Source of the DNA: AP-15 sp963747735
GTDB taxonomy: Bacteria > Pseudomonadota > Alphaproteobacteria > ATCC43930 > CGMCC-115725
DNA: 64,000 bases
Assembly: GCA_963747735.1 (NCBI GenBank)
Contig: CAVVGE010000008.1
Span: 248,001 to 312,000 of the forward strand
Reading direction: 5' to 3'
Every line of letters begins with the position of its first letter. Position 1 is the first letter of the stretch. Positions 56,060 to 64,000 of this stretch are shown here, piece after piece. The notes below the pieces were generated by a model. That model was given only the letters and a program-made list of their open reading frames with translations, did no database searches and was not told the DNA's origin. Made by a program: the position numbers and the translations under genes.

Positions 56060-56751
56060 CGCCTCGTGTGCGGGCCGATGCGCCCGATCAGGCGGCGCAG
56101 ATGGCTGCGGATCTCCTTGCCCGCGGGCGTCTTGCCGGGACGCAGGCTGACCGCGACCGGGCGGTGTCGTAGACGTGGATCGGCAGGAAGCAGCGTTCAT
56201 CCCTCGGGTCAGGCCCGAGGGCAGGCTCAATGCGCGTTGAACAGCGAGAGCTGCTGATCGCCGTGAACCACATCTACCGTGTCGTCGATGTCGAGGGTCA
56301 CGGCTTCCGGCGGCACGGCATAGCTCGCACAGCAGAGATCAACCAGCACGCCCATCAGCCGGATCAGCTCACGCAGGCTCGGCGCATTCTCCCAGCGCGA
56401 CACCGTCGGCTGGGAGCACAAATCCCGGCCGCTGTCGGGAAGCCGGTCGCAGGCCAGCTTGAACGCCGGATCGCTGCGCAGCCGATCGAGATCGTCGGCA
56501 TCCTCAAAGCCGCAGACGATCGCCAGGACGCCGCCGCGCAGGATGTCCGGCAGGCGGTGGACGACGCGCTCGGGATCGCGCCGGTCGGCGATCTTGGCCG
56601 CCAGCTTTGTGCAAATCCCGAGGCGGCGCTCGGCGGCGGCCAACAGCATGACGCCGCCATCGGAGCTGAACCGGCCGCCATCGAAGGCGGCGGTCACCTT
56701 TTTGCGGGCAACGGCTGGAAACGAGAACGGTAGCAGCGTATCGTCGGTCAT
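56060..56751 (-). pseudogene. IS1380-family transposase, second copy, 3' truncated
   Basis: Intact N-terminal part MTDDTLLPFSFPAVARKKVT, FSSDGGVMLLAAAERRLGI, SQPTVSRWENAPSLRELIRL, VTLDIDDTVDVVHGDQQLSL, FNAH, then a palindromic insert at the same site as in the first copy, and DERCFLPIHVYDTA. A small deletion and frameshift follow; PVAVSLRPGKTPAGKEIRSH and LRRLIGRIGPHT are still readable, then the sequence is lost at about 56060. The two copies are similar but clearly diverged. Confidence 0.8.
56203..56227 (-). repeat. 25-bp palindromic insert in the second IS1380 copy
   Basis: Minus strand AGCCTG, 8-bp stem CCCTCGGG / CCCGAGGG, loop CCTGA. Same site as the unit at 37403-37427; the loops differ, so the insertion predates the divergence of the two copies or was acquired with the IS lineage. 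Confidence 0.8.
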
Positions 56752-56872
56752 GGCAGGTGTGGCAGCCTCGACCCCGTGAATAGATGGTTTTCACACCATT
56801 CTCTACAATATATTAAGTTCTTAGACCACACCCACCAACCACCCGGCGAATAAAGTGGGTTAGGAACAGCAC

Positions 56873-57124
56873 ATGTCCGTGAAAATCGAGCTGCCTCCCG
56901 AGATTGAGGCCAACCTTGCCGCGGAGGCCGCGTCGCAAGGGATCCCGTTGCCCGAATACTTGCGGCGCCTGCTTGAGGAGAAGACGGCCACCAGCAGGGG
57001 GAATCCGCTGTCGCCGGAGGAGCGCGCGAATTTCTGGCGCGACACAGCGGGCGGCCTAAGGGAGACGAAACTGCTCTCCGACGAAGCGATCAGCCGGAAG
57101 ACAATCTACTCCGGACGCGGCTAG
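56873..57124 (+). CDS. VapB-like antitoxin
   Basis: 83 residues. MSVKIELPPEIEANLAAEAA, SQGIPLPEYLRRLLEEK: a short ribbon-helix-helix-like N-terminal part. The C-terminal tail SPEERANFWRDTAGGLRETK probably wraps the toxin. ATG preceded by AGGA. The toxin gene starts 3 bp after its stop. Autoregulation of the pair is usual in this family. Confidence 0.75.
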   Translation: MSVKIELPPEIEANLAAEAASQGIPLPEYLRRLLEEKTATSRGNPLSPEERANFWRDTAGGLRETKLLSDEAISRKTIYSGRG

Positions 57125-57127
57125 GGC

Positions 57128-57568
57128 GTGAGCATCCTCGTCGACACCAACGTGTTGCTGCGGCGGACCCAGCCCAGCCATCCCCAGTATGGCGTCGCGG
57201 TCGAAAGCGTGAGGCGGCTGCTCGCGGGCGGCGAGCCAGTCTATTACACGCTGCAGAATATCGCCGAATTCTGGAACGTCCTCACCCGCCCCGTGGCGAG
57301 CAACGGCATGGGCGTCTCTACGGCAACGGCGCTCGTCGAGGTGGAGAAGATCGAGCGCGCCATGGAGCTGCTGCCGGACAGCCCGGCCATGTACGCCGAG
57401 TGGAAGCGCTTGGTGGTGCAGCACCGCGTGCAAGGCGTGAAGGTCCATGATGCCCGCCTGGTCGCCGCGATGAAAGTGCACCGCGTGCGGCGGCTCCTGA
57501 CCTTTGACGCGGGCGACTTCGCCCGCTACGGGATCGGGGTGCTAACGCCGGGTTCCGTGCTCTTGTAG
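57128..57568 (+). CDS. PIN-domain toxin (VapC-like)
   Basis: 146 residues from a GTG. PIN nuclease acidic residues: Asp in MSILVDTNVLLRRTQ, Glu in YTLQNIAEFWNVLTRP, Asp in VHDARLVAAMKVHRVRRLLT and Asp in FDAGDFARYG. VapC-type toxins cleave tRNA or rRNA. Forms a two-gene operon with the antitoxin and sits directly before the CRISPR-Cas operon. Confidence 0.88.
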   Translation: MSILVDTNVLLRRTQPSHPQYGVAVESVRRLLAGGEPVYYTLQNIAEFWNVLTRPVASNGMGVSTATALVEVEKIERAMELLPDSPAMYAEWKRLVVQHRVQGVKVHDARLVAAMKVHRVRRLLTFDAGDFARYGIGVLTPGSVLL

Positions 57569-57588
57569 GCCGGTCGTCCGGCCTGCGA
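57567..57588. repeat. inverted repeat after the toxin gene
   Basis: AGGCCGG, loop TCGT, CCGGCCT just past the toxin stop; possible terminator but without a T tract. Confidence 0.5.
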
Positions 57589-57646
57589 TATCTGGACCAG
57601 CGGTAACACTGGAACGGGCAGGACTCTGTTTTCCCACGCACAGAAA

Positions 57647-59974
57647 ATGCTCCTCATAGATTCTTCTGAAACAGGCACGCCGGTTTCGACGATCTTCGCG
57701 CACTCGCTGCCAGACCGACCGATCGAGGATTGGGAGCCGCTGTCGCATCACCTCGCCGCCGTCGGCAATCGCGCGGCGGAATTCGCGGAGGCATTCGGCT
57801 GGGAAGAAGCCGCCCGGGTCGCCGGCCGGCTGCACGACATCGGCAAATGCTCCGCCGCCTTTCAGGCCTACATCCGCCGCGCACGGCAGGGTGACGAGCG
57901 CACCCGTGGTCCGGATCATTCGACAGCGGGCGCCCGCGCCGCCGTAGAATCTTATGGGCGGCTCGGCCTCGGCCGCATGCTCGCCTTCGCGATTGCCGGT
58001 CATCACAGCGGCCTGGCCGATTTCGGCGATCTCGAACGCCGGCTAGAGCCCGAGCACGCAATCGAGCCATATCCGGGATGGCATGCCCATGCCGGCGCCG
58101 CGCCGCCGCTTGCTTCCCTGCGCAACACAAGACCATTTTTGAGAAGCAGCGATAAAGGGTTCGAGCAGGCGTTCCTGACGCGGATGCTGTTCTCCTGCCT
58201 GGTCGACGCCGACTTTCTCGAAACCGAGCGCTTTTACGCGGAGGCGAAGGGCGCGCCCGTCGAGCGGGGCGGCCATCTCGGTCTCGACACCCTTCGCGAG
58301 AGCTTGCGTGCCTCCATGGCCCGATTGCGTGCCGAGGCCGCCTCGACCCCGCTCAACGCGCTGCGGGCGGAGGTTCTAGAGAGGGCTGTCGAGCGCGCCC
58401 TTTTATCGCCTGGCCTGTTCACGCTGACCGTGCCGACCGGGGGCGGCAAGACCCTGGCGTCGCTGTCCTTCGCGCTGGAGCACGCGGTTCGACACGGGCT
58501 GCGGCGGGTGGTTTACGTGATCCCCTTTACCTCGATCATCGAGCAGACCGCCGAAGTGTTCAGACAGGCGCTGAACACCAGCGAAAATGTTCTGGAGCAC
58601 CACGCCAGCTTTGACTGGGAGGGCGCGGCCGAGACGCGGCGGGATGATGGCGAGGGGCCCGACGGCTTGGCAAAATTGCGCCGGGCGGCGGAGAACTGGG
58701 ACGTGCCGATCGTCGTCACCACCGCGGTGCAGTTTTTCGAGAGCCTGTTCGCCGCGCGCCCCTCGCGGTGCCGCAAGCTGCACAACCTGGCCGGCAGCGT
58801 AATCGTGCTCGATGAGGCGCAGACCCTTCCGATCCCGCTGCTGCGACCGTGCATGGCGGCGCTCCAGGAGCTCACTGCCAACTACAACGCCAGCGCCGTG
58901 CTGTGCACCGCGACGCAACCGGCCTTGCGGCAGCAGGATGGGTTCACGAACGGCTTTTCGATCGACGACACGCGCGAGCTGGCGCCCAAACCGAAAGACC
59001 TGTACGCGCGCCTGAAGCGGGTAAAAGTCGAGCATCTGACCGACCCCGTCACCGACGAGACAATCGCGGCGCGCTTCGCCGAACAGCCGCAGATGCTGTG
59101 CATCGTCAACAGTCGCGCCCATGCCCGCGGGCTGTTCGAGACGATCCGCGAGCTGCCTGGCGCCGCCCACCTGACGACGCTGATGTGCCCGCGCCACCGG
59201 CGCATTGAATTGGCGAAACTGCGCGAGCGGCTGAAAAAAGGCGAGCCGGTGCGGTTGGTCTCTACGTCGCTGATCGAAGCCGGCGTGGACATCGATTTTC
59301 CCGAGGTGTGGCGCGCGGCGACCGGGCTGGATTCGATCGCCCAGGCCGTCGGCCGCTGCAACCGCGAAGGCCGGCCGGCGCTCGGCCGCACCGTGGTGTT
59401 CGAGCCCGCCGAAGCCAAGCCGCCGAAAGAGCTGACGGCCTTCTGGCAGGCGGCCCGTCCGGTGCTGCGCCGTTATGACGATCCGCTGACGCTCGATGCG
59501 GTAAGGGATTATTTTCGTGAGCTCTACTGGCAGAAGGGTGAAATGGCGTTTGACACGGTCCCCATCGACGGCCGTCCGGGCATTCTGCCCGCCATCGCCG
59601 GGCGGGCGCCGGACGCCAGTTTTCCGTTCGCGAGCATCGCCGCCGCATTTCGAATGATTGACGACATCATGGAGCCGGTCGTGGTCCCTTGGCGCTCCGG
59701 CGCCGACGACCATGATGCCGAGACGGTGCTGAGCCGGATCGCCGCGAGGGATCGCCCGCTCGCCCGCGACCTGCGCCAGCTGCAGCAATACACGGTCCCG
59801 ATACCGCCAAGAGCGCGCGACGCGTGGCTCGCCGTCGGCGTGCTGCGGCCGGTCCATCCTGCACTCGGCGACGCCCTGCTGCAGTTCGCGGACCTCGCGC
59901 ATTACGACCTACTGACCGGCGTGCGCCTGGATGACCCGCTGCTACGTTCAGCGGAATTGAATGTCAGCTCCTGA
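57647..59974 (+). CDS. cas3: CRISPR-associated helicase/nuclease Cas3 (type I-C)
   Basis: 775 residues. N-terminal HD nuclease: His in IFAHSLPDRP, HDIGK at residues 63-67, DHSTAG (91), AGHHSG (118-122). Then a superfamily 2 helicase: TVPTGGGKTLASLSFALEHA (Walker A, 264-269), VIPFTSIIEQTAEVF, VLDEAQTLPIPLLRPC (DEAQ, 389-392), LCTATQPALR, VSTSLIEAGVDIDFPEVW, IAQAVGRCNREGR. Cas3 is recruited by Cascade and degrades target DNA. Domain order and gene neighbours fit subtype I-C. The ATG at 57647 has no strong ribosome-binding site, so the exact start is uncertain. Confidence 0.95.
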   Translation: MLLIDSSETGTPVSTIFAHSLPDRPIEDWEPLSHHLAAVGNRAAEFAEAFGWEEAARVAGRLHDIGKCSAAFQAYIRRARQGDERTRGPDHSTAGARAAVESYGRLGLGRMLAFAIAGHHSGLADFGDLERRLEPEHAIEPYPGWHAHAGAAPPLASLRNTRPFLRSSDKGFEQAFLTRMLFSCLVDADFLETERFYAEAKGAPVERGGHLGLDTLRESLRASMARLRAEAASTPLNALRAEVLERAVERALLSPGLFTLTVPTGGGKTLASLSFALEHAVRHGLRRVVYVIPFTSIIEQTAEVFRQALNTSENVLEHHASFDWEGAAETRRDDGEGPDGLAKLRRAAENWDVPIVVTTAVQFFESLFAARPSRCRKLHNLAGSVIVLDEAQTLPIPLLRPCMAALQELTANYNASAVLCTATQPALRQQDGFTNGFSIDDTRELAPKPKDLYARLKRVKVEHLTDPVTDETIAARFAEQPQMLCIVNSRAHARGLFETIRELPGAAHLTTLMCPRHRRIELAKLRERLKKGEPVRLVSTSLIEAGVDIDFPEVWRAATGLDSIAQAVGRCNREGRPALGRTVVFEPAEAKPPKELTAFWQAARPVLRRYDDPLTLDAVRDYFRELYWQKGEMAFDTVPIDGRPGILPAIAGRAPDASFPFASIAAAFRMIDDIMEPVVVPWRSGADDHDAETVLSRIAARDRPLARDLRQLQQYTVPIPPRARDAWLAVGVLRPVHPALGDALLQFADLAHYDLLTGVRLDDPLLRSAELNVSS

Positions 59975-60083
59975 CATCATTGACCCCATGCAACTCACCT
60001 GCCGTTCATTGCAATGTGGGGTCTTGCCTGACATCATTGACCCCATGCAACTCACCTGCCGTTCATTGCAATGTGTGGTCTTG
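59970..60083 (+). repeat. 57-bp tandem duplication after cas3
   Basis: Two 57-bp units (59970-60026 and 60027-60083) with one mismatch, beginning over the cas3 stop codon. Each contains CATTGACCCCATGCAACTCA. Not a CRISPR array: adjacent copies, no spacers. Confidence 0.9.
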
Positions 60084-60391
60084 ACGGAGGCTCAAGTGGC
60101 CCGTATTGTCGCGCCAGATCGGGGGTGCGCATGCGGCGGTGGCGAGGTTTACGGATACGGCTCACGATCGGTAAGCTGGAAATCTCCCTCACGATCGAGC
60201 CTCCATAAAGTCGCTTGGCCAAACTCGGCTAAGTGCGGATCGAAACATTGCTATGTGCGGGATGTGGTAAGCGCGGCCCCCCCGACCGAGTTGGCCGGGG
60301 GGCTCCTTCGCCGCACAGCCCTCATTAAACCGATCTTTAGTAAATTCGTCTTTTATGTTCTAGCTATGGTTGAGGTTGCTGGGAGTGTGTG
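60084..60391. other. non-coding gap between cas3 and cas5c
   Basis: About 310 bp without a convincing gene. Contains a GC-rich inverted repeat at about 60278-60307 (GCCCCCC / GGGGGGC) and an AT-rich stretch (60325-60370) that could hold a promoter for the cas5c operon. A frame of 143 residues spans the gap but has no recognisable features. Confidence 0.5.
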
Positions 60392-61069
60392 ATGGCCTAC
60401 GGCGTGCGGCTGCACGTATGGGGGGAGCGCGCCTGTTTTACGCGGCCGGAAATGAAGGTCGAGCGCGTCTCCTATGACGTGATGACCCCCTCGGCGGCGC
60501 GCGGCATCCTCGAGGCGGTGCATTGGAAGCCGGCGATCCGCTGGGTGGTGGACCGTATCCACGTGTTGAAGCCGATCCGCTTCCAGTCATTCCGCCGCAA
60601 CGAGGTCGGGGCCAAGATCAGCAGCGTCACCGCCGAACGCGCGATGCGGGCGGGATCAACCGCCGGGCTGGGCCTGGTGATCGAGGACAGCCGCCAGCAG
60701 CGCGCCGCGACGCTTCTCGTCAACGTCGCCTACGTCATCGCGGCGCATTTCGAGTTGACCGGGGCAGCGAAGGAAGACGACACCACGGCCAAGCATCTGA
60801 GCATGTTCAACCGCCGCGCTGCGAGCGGCCAGTGCTTTCACCGGCCGTGCCTCGGCAGCCGCGAGTTCGCGGCCGATTTCGCGCTGATCGCCGAGGGTGA
60901 GCCGCTGCCGGAATGCGCTCTGCCGTCCGATCAGCGCGACCGCGACCTCGGCTGGATGCTGCACGACATCGACTTCGAGAACGGCAATACCTCGCGCTTC
61001 TTCCGGGCACGGCTCGTCGACGGGGTGCTCGACATTCAGGGCTGCCTTGCTGAAGGCACCGCCACATGA
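60392..61069 (+). CDS. cas5c: type I-C Cascade protein Cas5c (crRNA endonuclease)
   Basis: 225 residues. MAYGVRLHVWGERACFTRPE, KVERVSYDVMTPSAARGILE, IRWVVDRIHVLKPIRFQSFR, FNRRAASGQCFHRPCLGSRE, DIDFENGNTSRFFRARLVDG. In subtype I-C Cas5 replaces Cas6 and cuts pre-crRNA. A Lys-His pair (residues 134-135 in DDTTAKHLSMF) matches the position of known catalytic residues. GGGAG lies seven bases before the ATG. The stop overlaps the cas8c start (ATGA). Confidence 0.95.
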   Translation: MAYGVRLHVWGERACFTRPEMKVERVSYDVMTPSAARGILEAVHWKPAIRWVVDRIHVLKPIRFQSFRRNEVGAKISSVTAERAMRAGSTAGLGLVIEDSRQQRAATLLVNVAYVIAAHFELTGAAKEDDTTAKHLSMFNRRAASGQCFHRPCLGSREFAADFALIAEGEPLPECALPSDQRDRDLGWMLHDIDFENGNTSRFFRARLVDGVLDIQGCLAEGTAT

Positions 61070-62838
61070 CCGTCCTCCAGGCGCTCGACCGCTACTACCA
61101 CCGTATGGCGGCGCGGAACGAAGCGGAAGCGCCGGGCTACTCGCGCGAGAAGATCGGCTTTGCCATCGTGCTGTCCGCAACGGGTGAGCCGATCCAAAAC
61201 CTCGATCTGCGCGAGGCCTCCGGCAAACGCATGGTTCCGCGCCTGCTCGAAGTGCCGGCTGCGGTAAAGCGCACCGCCGGTATTTTGCCAAACCTGTTCT
61301 GGGACAAAACTTCTTATGTGCTGGGTCGAACCGCGGGCGAAGGCAAGCGGACCGCGGAGGAGCACGCCGCGTTCAAGGCGGCAAACCTCGCGATGCTTGA
61401 CGGCGCGAATGACGAAGGGCTCGTTGCGTTGCGCCACTTCTTGGAGGCGTGGTCGCCGGCGCGGTTCGACATGCCGCCTTTCGTGCCGGAGATGCTCGAC
61501 ACCAACATCGTGTTCCGCCTCGATGGCGAGCTTGGCTATATCCATGGACGCGAAGCAGCTAGGCGCCTGATCGAGACCCGCGTTGGCGGCGACGGCCCAA
61601 TCGGCTTCTGCCTGGTCACAGGACTCGAAGCGCCGCTGCGCCGGCTTCACCCGTCGGTCAAGGGAGTCGAAGGGGCGCAGTCGTCGGGTGCGTCCCTGGT
61701 GTCGTTCAACCTCGACGCCTTTAGCTCCTACGGCAAGGAGCAGGGGGCCAACGCACCCACCTCGGAGGCAGCGGCGTTCCGCTATGGCGCGGCGCTCAAC
61801 CGGATGCTCGATCGCGGCAGCCGCAACCGCGTTGCCCGGCCGATCGGCGATGCGAGCGTGGTCTTCTGGGCCGACACCTCCGCCATGGTCGACGAGACCG
61901 CCGCCCAGGCCGCGGAGGACGCGTTTGCCAGCTGGTTCGATCAACCCACCCAACAGAGTCCAGGGGCGGACGATGCGTCCGAAGCCGCCAAGCTGCGCGA
62001 TGCGTTGGACATGCTAGCCCAGGGTCGTCCGGTCCGGGATCTTGGCCTCGGGCTGGTGGAGGGAACGCGGTTCCACGTGCTGGGTCTCGCTCCCAACGCC
62101 GCGCGGCTTTCGGTACGCTATTGGCTTGACGACGATTTCGGGGCGTTCGCTAAGCGCCTTGGTGAACACTATCGCGACCTCGCGATCAAGCCCGCGCCGT
62201 GGGGCGCAAAGCCGCCGTCGATCCAGCGGTTGCTGGTCAAGACCACAGCACTCCAGGAAAAATTCGACAATATCCCGCCGCTGCTGGCCGGCGAGGTGGC
62301 CCGTGCCGTGCTGAGCGGGACCGGCTACCCGCGCACCTTGCTGACCGCGGCCATCATCCGCCTGCGCGCCGGCGACGACCCAGGGAGCGGCTGGCACGCG
62401 GCTGCGATCAAGGCTTGCATCAATCGTTCGGAAGAGGAGAACGTGCCAATGGCGCTTGAACCGGATAACCCCAGCGCTGCTTATCAGCTGGGCCGACTCT
62501 TCGCGGTCCTTGAATCCGCCCAATATGCTGCGCTCGGCCGGGTGAACGCTCCGATAAGCACTCGGTATTACGGATCGGCTTCGGCGACGCCGGCGCGTGT
62601 GTTCGGTCCGCTGTTGCGCGGGCTTCGCCACCACGTCGCGGACGCGATGAAGCAAGGTCGCGGCGGCTGGATCGACGGGAAGGTCGGCGAGATCGTGGCG
62701 ACGCTGCCGCCCGAGCTTCCGCGCACGCTTCGACTGGAAGATCAGGGTCGCTTCGCCATCGGCTACTACCACGAACGCGCTTTCCGACGGCCCAGGGCGG
62801 ATGAAATCGATCCGGGTGAAGAGGAAACCAGCAGATGA
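61066..62838 (+). CDS. cas8c: type I-C Cascade large subunit Cas8c
   Basis: 590 residues (Csd1). MTVLQALDRYYHRMAARNEA, GYSREKIGFAIVLSATGEPI, PNLFWDKTSYVLGRT, DGPIGFCLVTGLEAPLRRLH, VSFNLDAFSSYGKEQGANAP, KPPSIQRLLVKTTALQEKFD and YQLGRLFAVLESAQYAALGR are typical Csd1 blocks. It recognises the PAM and stabilises the R-loop. Overlaps cas5c and cas7c by 4 bp each. Confidence 0.95.
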   Translation: MTVLQALDRYYHRMAARNEAEAPGYSREKIGFAIVLSATGEPIQNLDLREASGKRMVPRLLEVPAAVKRTAGILPNLFWDKTSYVLGRTAGEGKRTAEEHAAFKAANLAMLDGANDEGLVALRHFLEAWSPARFDMPPFVPEMLDTNIVFRLDGELGYIHGREAARRLIETRVGGDGPIGFCLVTGLEAPLRRLHPSVKGVEGAQSSGASLVSFNLDAFSSYGKEQGANAPTSEAAAFRYGAALNRMLDRGSRNRVARPIGDASVVFWADTSAMVDETAAQAAEDAFASWFDQPTQQSPGADDASEAAKLRDALDMLAQGRPVRDLGLGLVEGTRFHVLGLAPNAARLSVRYWLDDDFGAFAKRLGEHYRDLAIKPAPWGAKPPSIQRLLVKTTALQEKFDNIPPLLAGEVARAVLSGTGYPRTLLTAAIIRLRAGDDPGSGWHAAAIKACINRSEEENVPMALEPDNPSAAYQLGRLFAVLESAQYAALGRVNAPISTRYYGSASATPARVFGPLLRGLRHHVADAMKQGRGGWIDGKVGEIVATLPPELPRTLRLEDQGRFAIGYYHERAFRRPRADEIDPGEEETSR

Positions 62839-63806
62839 CAGGCCTGAACGCGGTGGCACGACGCCACGAGTTCGTTCTTTATTTCGACGTCGCCAACGGC
62901 AATCCGAACGGCGACCCGGACGCCGGCAATATGCCACGCATGGACCCGGAAACCGGGCACGGTCTCGTCAGCGACGTTTGCCTGAAGCGCAAGATCCGCA
63001 ACTTTGTCGAGATGACCAAGGAGAAGGAGACCCGGTACGGCATCTACGTCACCGAGGGTTCGATCCTCAACGAGAAGCACCGTGAAGCGTATCTGCGCGA
63101 GCGGCCGGATGATTTAGACGTCAAAACCGCCAGGCGACTAACACCAAAATCGGATCAGGAGGCGCTGCGGATCAGGCAGTTCATGTGCGACAATTTCTTC
63201 GATATCCGCACGTTCGGCGGCGTGCTCTCGACCGGCATCAACGCCGGCCAGGTTCGCGGTCCGGTGCAACTCGCATTCGGGCGCTCGGTGGAGCCGATCC
63301 TGCCGCTAGAGGTGTCGATCACCCGGATGGCGGCGACCAACGAGCGAGAGAAGAAGGAACGCGCCGAGGGCGGTGACGACGAGAAGCGTGGTGATAACCG
63401 CACCATGGGACGCAAGCATATCGTGCCCTATGGCCTCTATCGCGCGCATGGCTTCGTCTCCGCGCCATTGGCCTCGCACCCGGTCAAGGGCACCGGCTTT
63501 TCCGACGATGATCTCGAGCTCTTGTTCGAGGCGCTGACCAACATGTTCGACCATGACCGATCCGCCGCTCGGGGCGAGATGGCGACCCGCAAGCTCGTGG
63601 TCTTCCGGCACAACTCGGCGCTTGGCAATGCGCCGGCGCACAAGCTGTTCGAGCGGGTGAAGACCTGGCGCGTTTACAAGGAAGCGCAGCACGAGATTGG
63701 CGACGAGAGGACCGATAATTGGCCGTCCGCCCGCGCCTTCTCGGATTACGCCATCACCGTGGACAGCGCTGCGGTTCCTGAAGGGGTCGAAGTGACCGAA
63801 CGGTGA
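62835..63806 (+). CDS. cas7c: type I-C Cascade backbone protein Cas7c
   Basis: 323 residues (Csd2). HEFVLYFDVANGNPNGDPDA, GHGLVSDVCLKRKIRNFVEM, FFDIRTFGGVLSTGINAGQV, RGPVQLAFGRSVEPILPLEV, VPYGLYRAHGFVSAPLASHP, GFSDDDLELLFEALTNMFDH. Multiple copies form the crRNA-binding filament. ATGA overlap with cas8c. Confidence 0.96.
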   Translation: MTGLNAVARRHEFVLYFDVANGNPNGDPDAGNMPRMDPETGHGLVSDVCLKRKIRNFVEMTKEKETRYGIYVTEGSILNEKHREAYLRERPDDLDVKTARRLTPKSDQEALRIRQFMCDNFFDIRTFGGVLSTGINAGQVRGPVQLAFGRSVEPILPLEVSITRMAATNEREKKERAEGGDDEKRGDNRTMGRKHIVPYGLYRAHGFVSAPLASHPVKGTGFSDDDLELLFEALTNMFDHDRSAARGEMATRKLVVFRHNSALGNAPAHKLFERVKTWRVYKEAQHEIGDERTDNWPSARAFSDYAITVDSAAVPEGVEVTER

Positions 63807-63813
63807 GACCGCT

Positions 63814-64000
63814 ATGTCCGCGCCCTTTGCGAGCCCGGAGGTCGAGGATGCGCTGATCCCACTGTCGGCGCTGCAGCATCAGCTGTTCTGCCCGCGGCAA
63901 TGCGCCTTGATCCATGTCGAAGGCTTGTGGGCGGAGGACGGCGCCACCGCCGAGGGCCGCATCCTGCATGAGCGGGTCGACGCGGGCCGGCCAGAGCGCC
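63814..64000 (+). CDS. cas4: CRISPR-associated exonuclease Cas4 (partial, cut by the window edge)
   Basis: First 62 residues only. MSAPFASPEVEDALIPLSAL, QHQLFCPRQCALIHVEGLWA (first iron-sulphur Cys region), AEGRILHERVDAGRPE. Cas4 trims and selects spacers with Cas1-Cas2. cas1 and cas2 are expected just outside. GGTGAGA lies five bases before the ATG; 7 bp after the cas7c stop. Confidence 0.92.
   Translation, partial: MSAPFASPEVEDALIPLSALQHQLFCPRQCALIHVEGLWAEDGATAEGRILHERVDAGRPER

Noticed and set aside
59970..60083. Possible CRISPR repeats next to cas3
   Set aside because: Only two adjacent 57-bp copies with no spacers. It is a tandem duplication. No CRISPR array was found anywhere in the window.
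59961..60392. 143-residue plus-strand frame between cas3 and cas5c
   Set aside because: It overlaps the cas3 end, is partly made of the 57-bp duplication and has no recognisable domain or ribosome-binding site.

Overview
The window is high-GC DNA from an alphaproteobacterium, most likely Rhodospirillales or Hyphomicrobiales. This is inferred from gene content: a compact hisB-hisH-hisA-hisF operon facing hslVU, a MucR/Ros zinc-finger regulator, a SciP-like DUF1153 protein, a short EcfG-like promoter match before a hemerythrin/stress locus, and tRNA genes that encode CCA. The species cannot be named from sequence alone.

Positions 1-34,800 are mostly ordinary chromosome. In order they hold a 15-bp tandem repeat; the his operon with an acetyltransferase inside it; hslVU; a CinA-like protein; a hemerythrin/low-complexity stress locus; a duplicated-domain protein; a YghU-type glutathione transferase; an amidohydrolase; a taurine-pyruvate-type aminotransferase; two luciferase-like monooxygenases; a 2-oxoglutarate dioxygenase; an MFS transporter; a second glutathione transferase; argJ; a parvulin foldase; secA; and tRNA-Lys and tRNA-Ser. 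Two small foreign patches interrupt this stretch. One is a resolvase stub joined to a headless SIR2-like gene (18.4-19.5 kb). The other is a 2.3-kb island bounded by tRNA-Lys and a copy of its 3' half (30.4-32.8 kb).

Positions 34,900-56,800 are a decayed accessory region. It contains truncated or frameshifted genes (HpaB-like oxygenase, PAS sensor, adenylate cyclase, ParB). Among them lie IS1380 (two copies), IS630 (one intact, one fragment), IS1595, IS21 and IS1182 elements and a group II intron that sits inside an IS1380 terminal repeat. The most unusual feature of the window is here: seven short palindromic units (23 or 25 bp, all starting AGCCTG on one strand), every one found inside a transposase reading frame, in five different IS families. 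Deleting the unit restores the expected transposase frame.

Positions 56,870-64,000 carry a VapBC-like toxin-antitoxin pair followed by a type I-C CRISPR-Cas operon: cas3, then a 417-bp gap with a 57-bp tandem duplication, then cas5c-cas8c-cas7c-cas4. The last gene is cut by the window edge. cas1, cas2 and the CRISPR array are not in the window.

Several otherwise normal genes carry single-base indels (near 8076, 12828, 21532 and 44032). These may be real decay or consensus errors, and frameshift calls should be read with that in mind.
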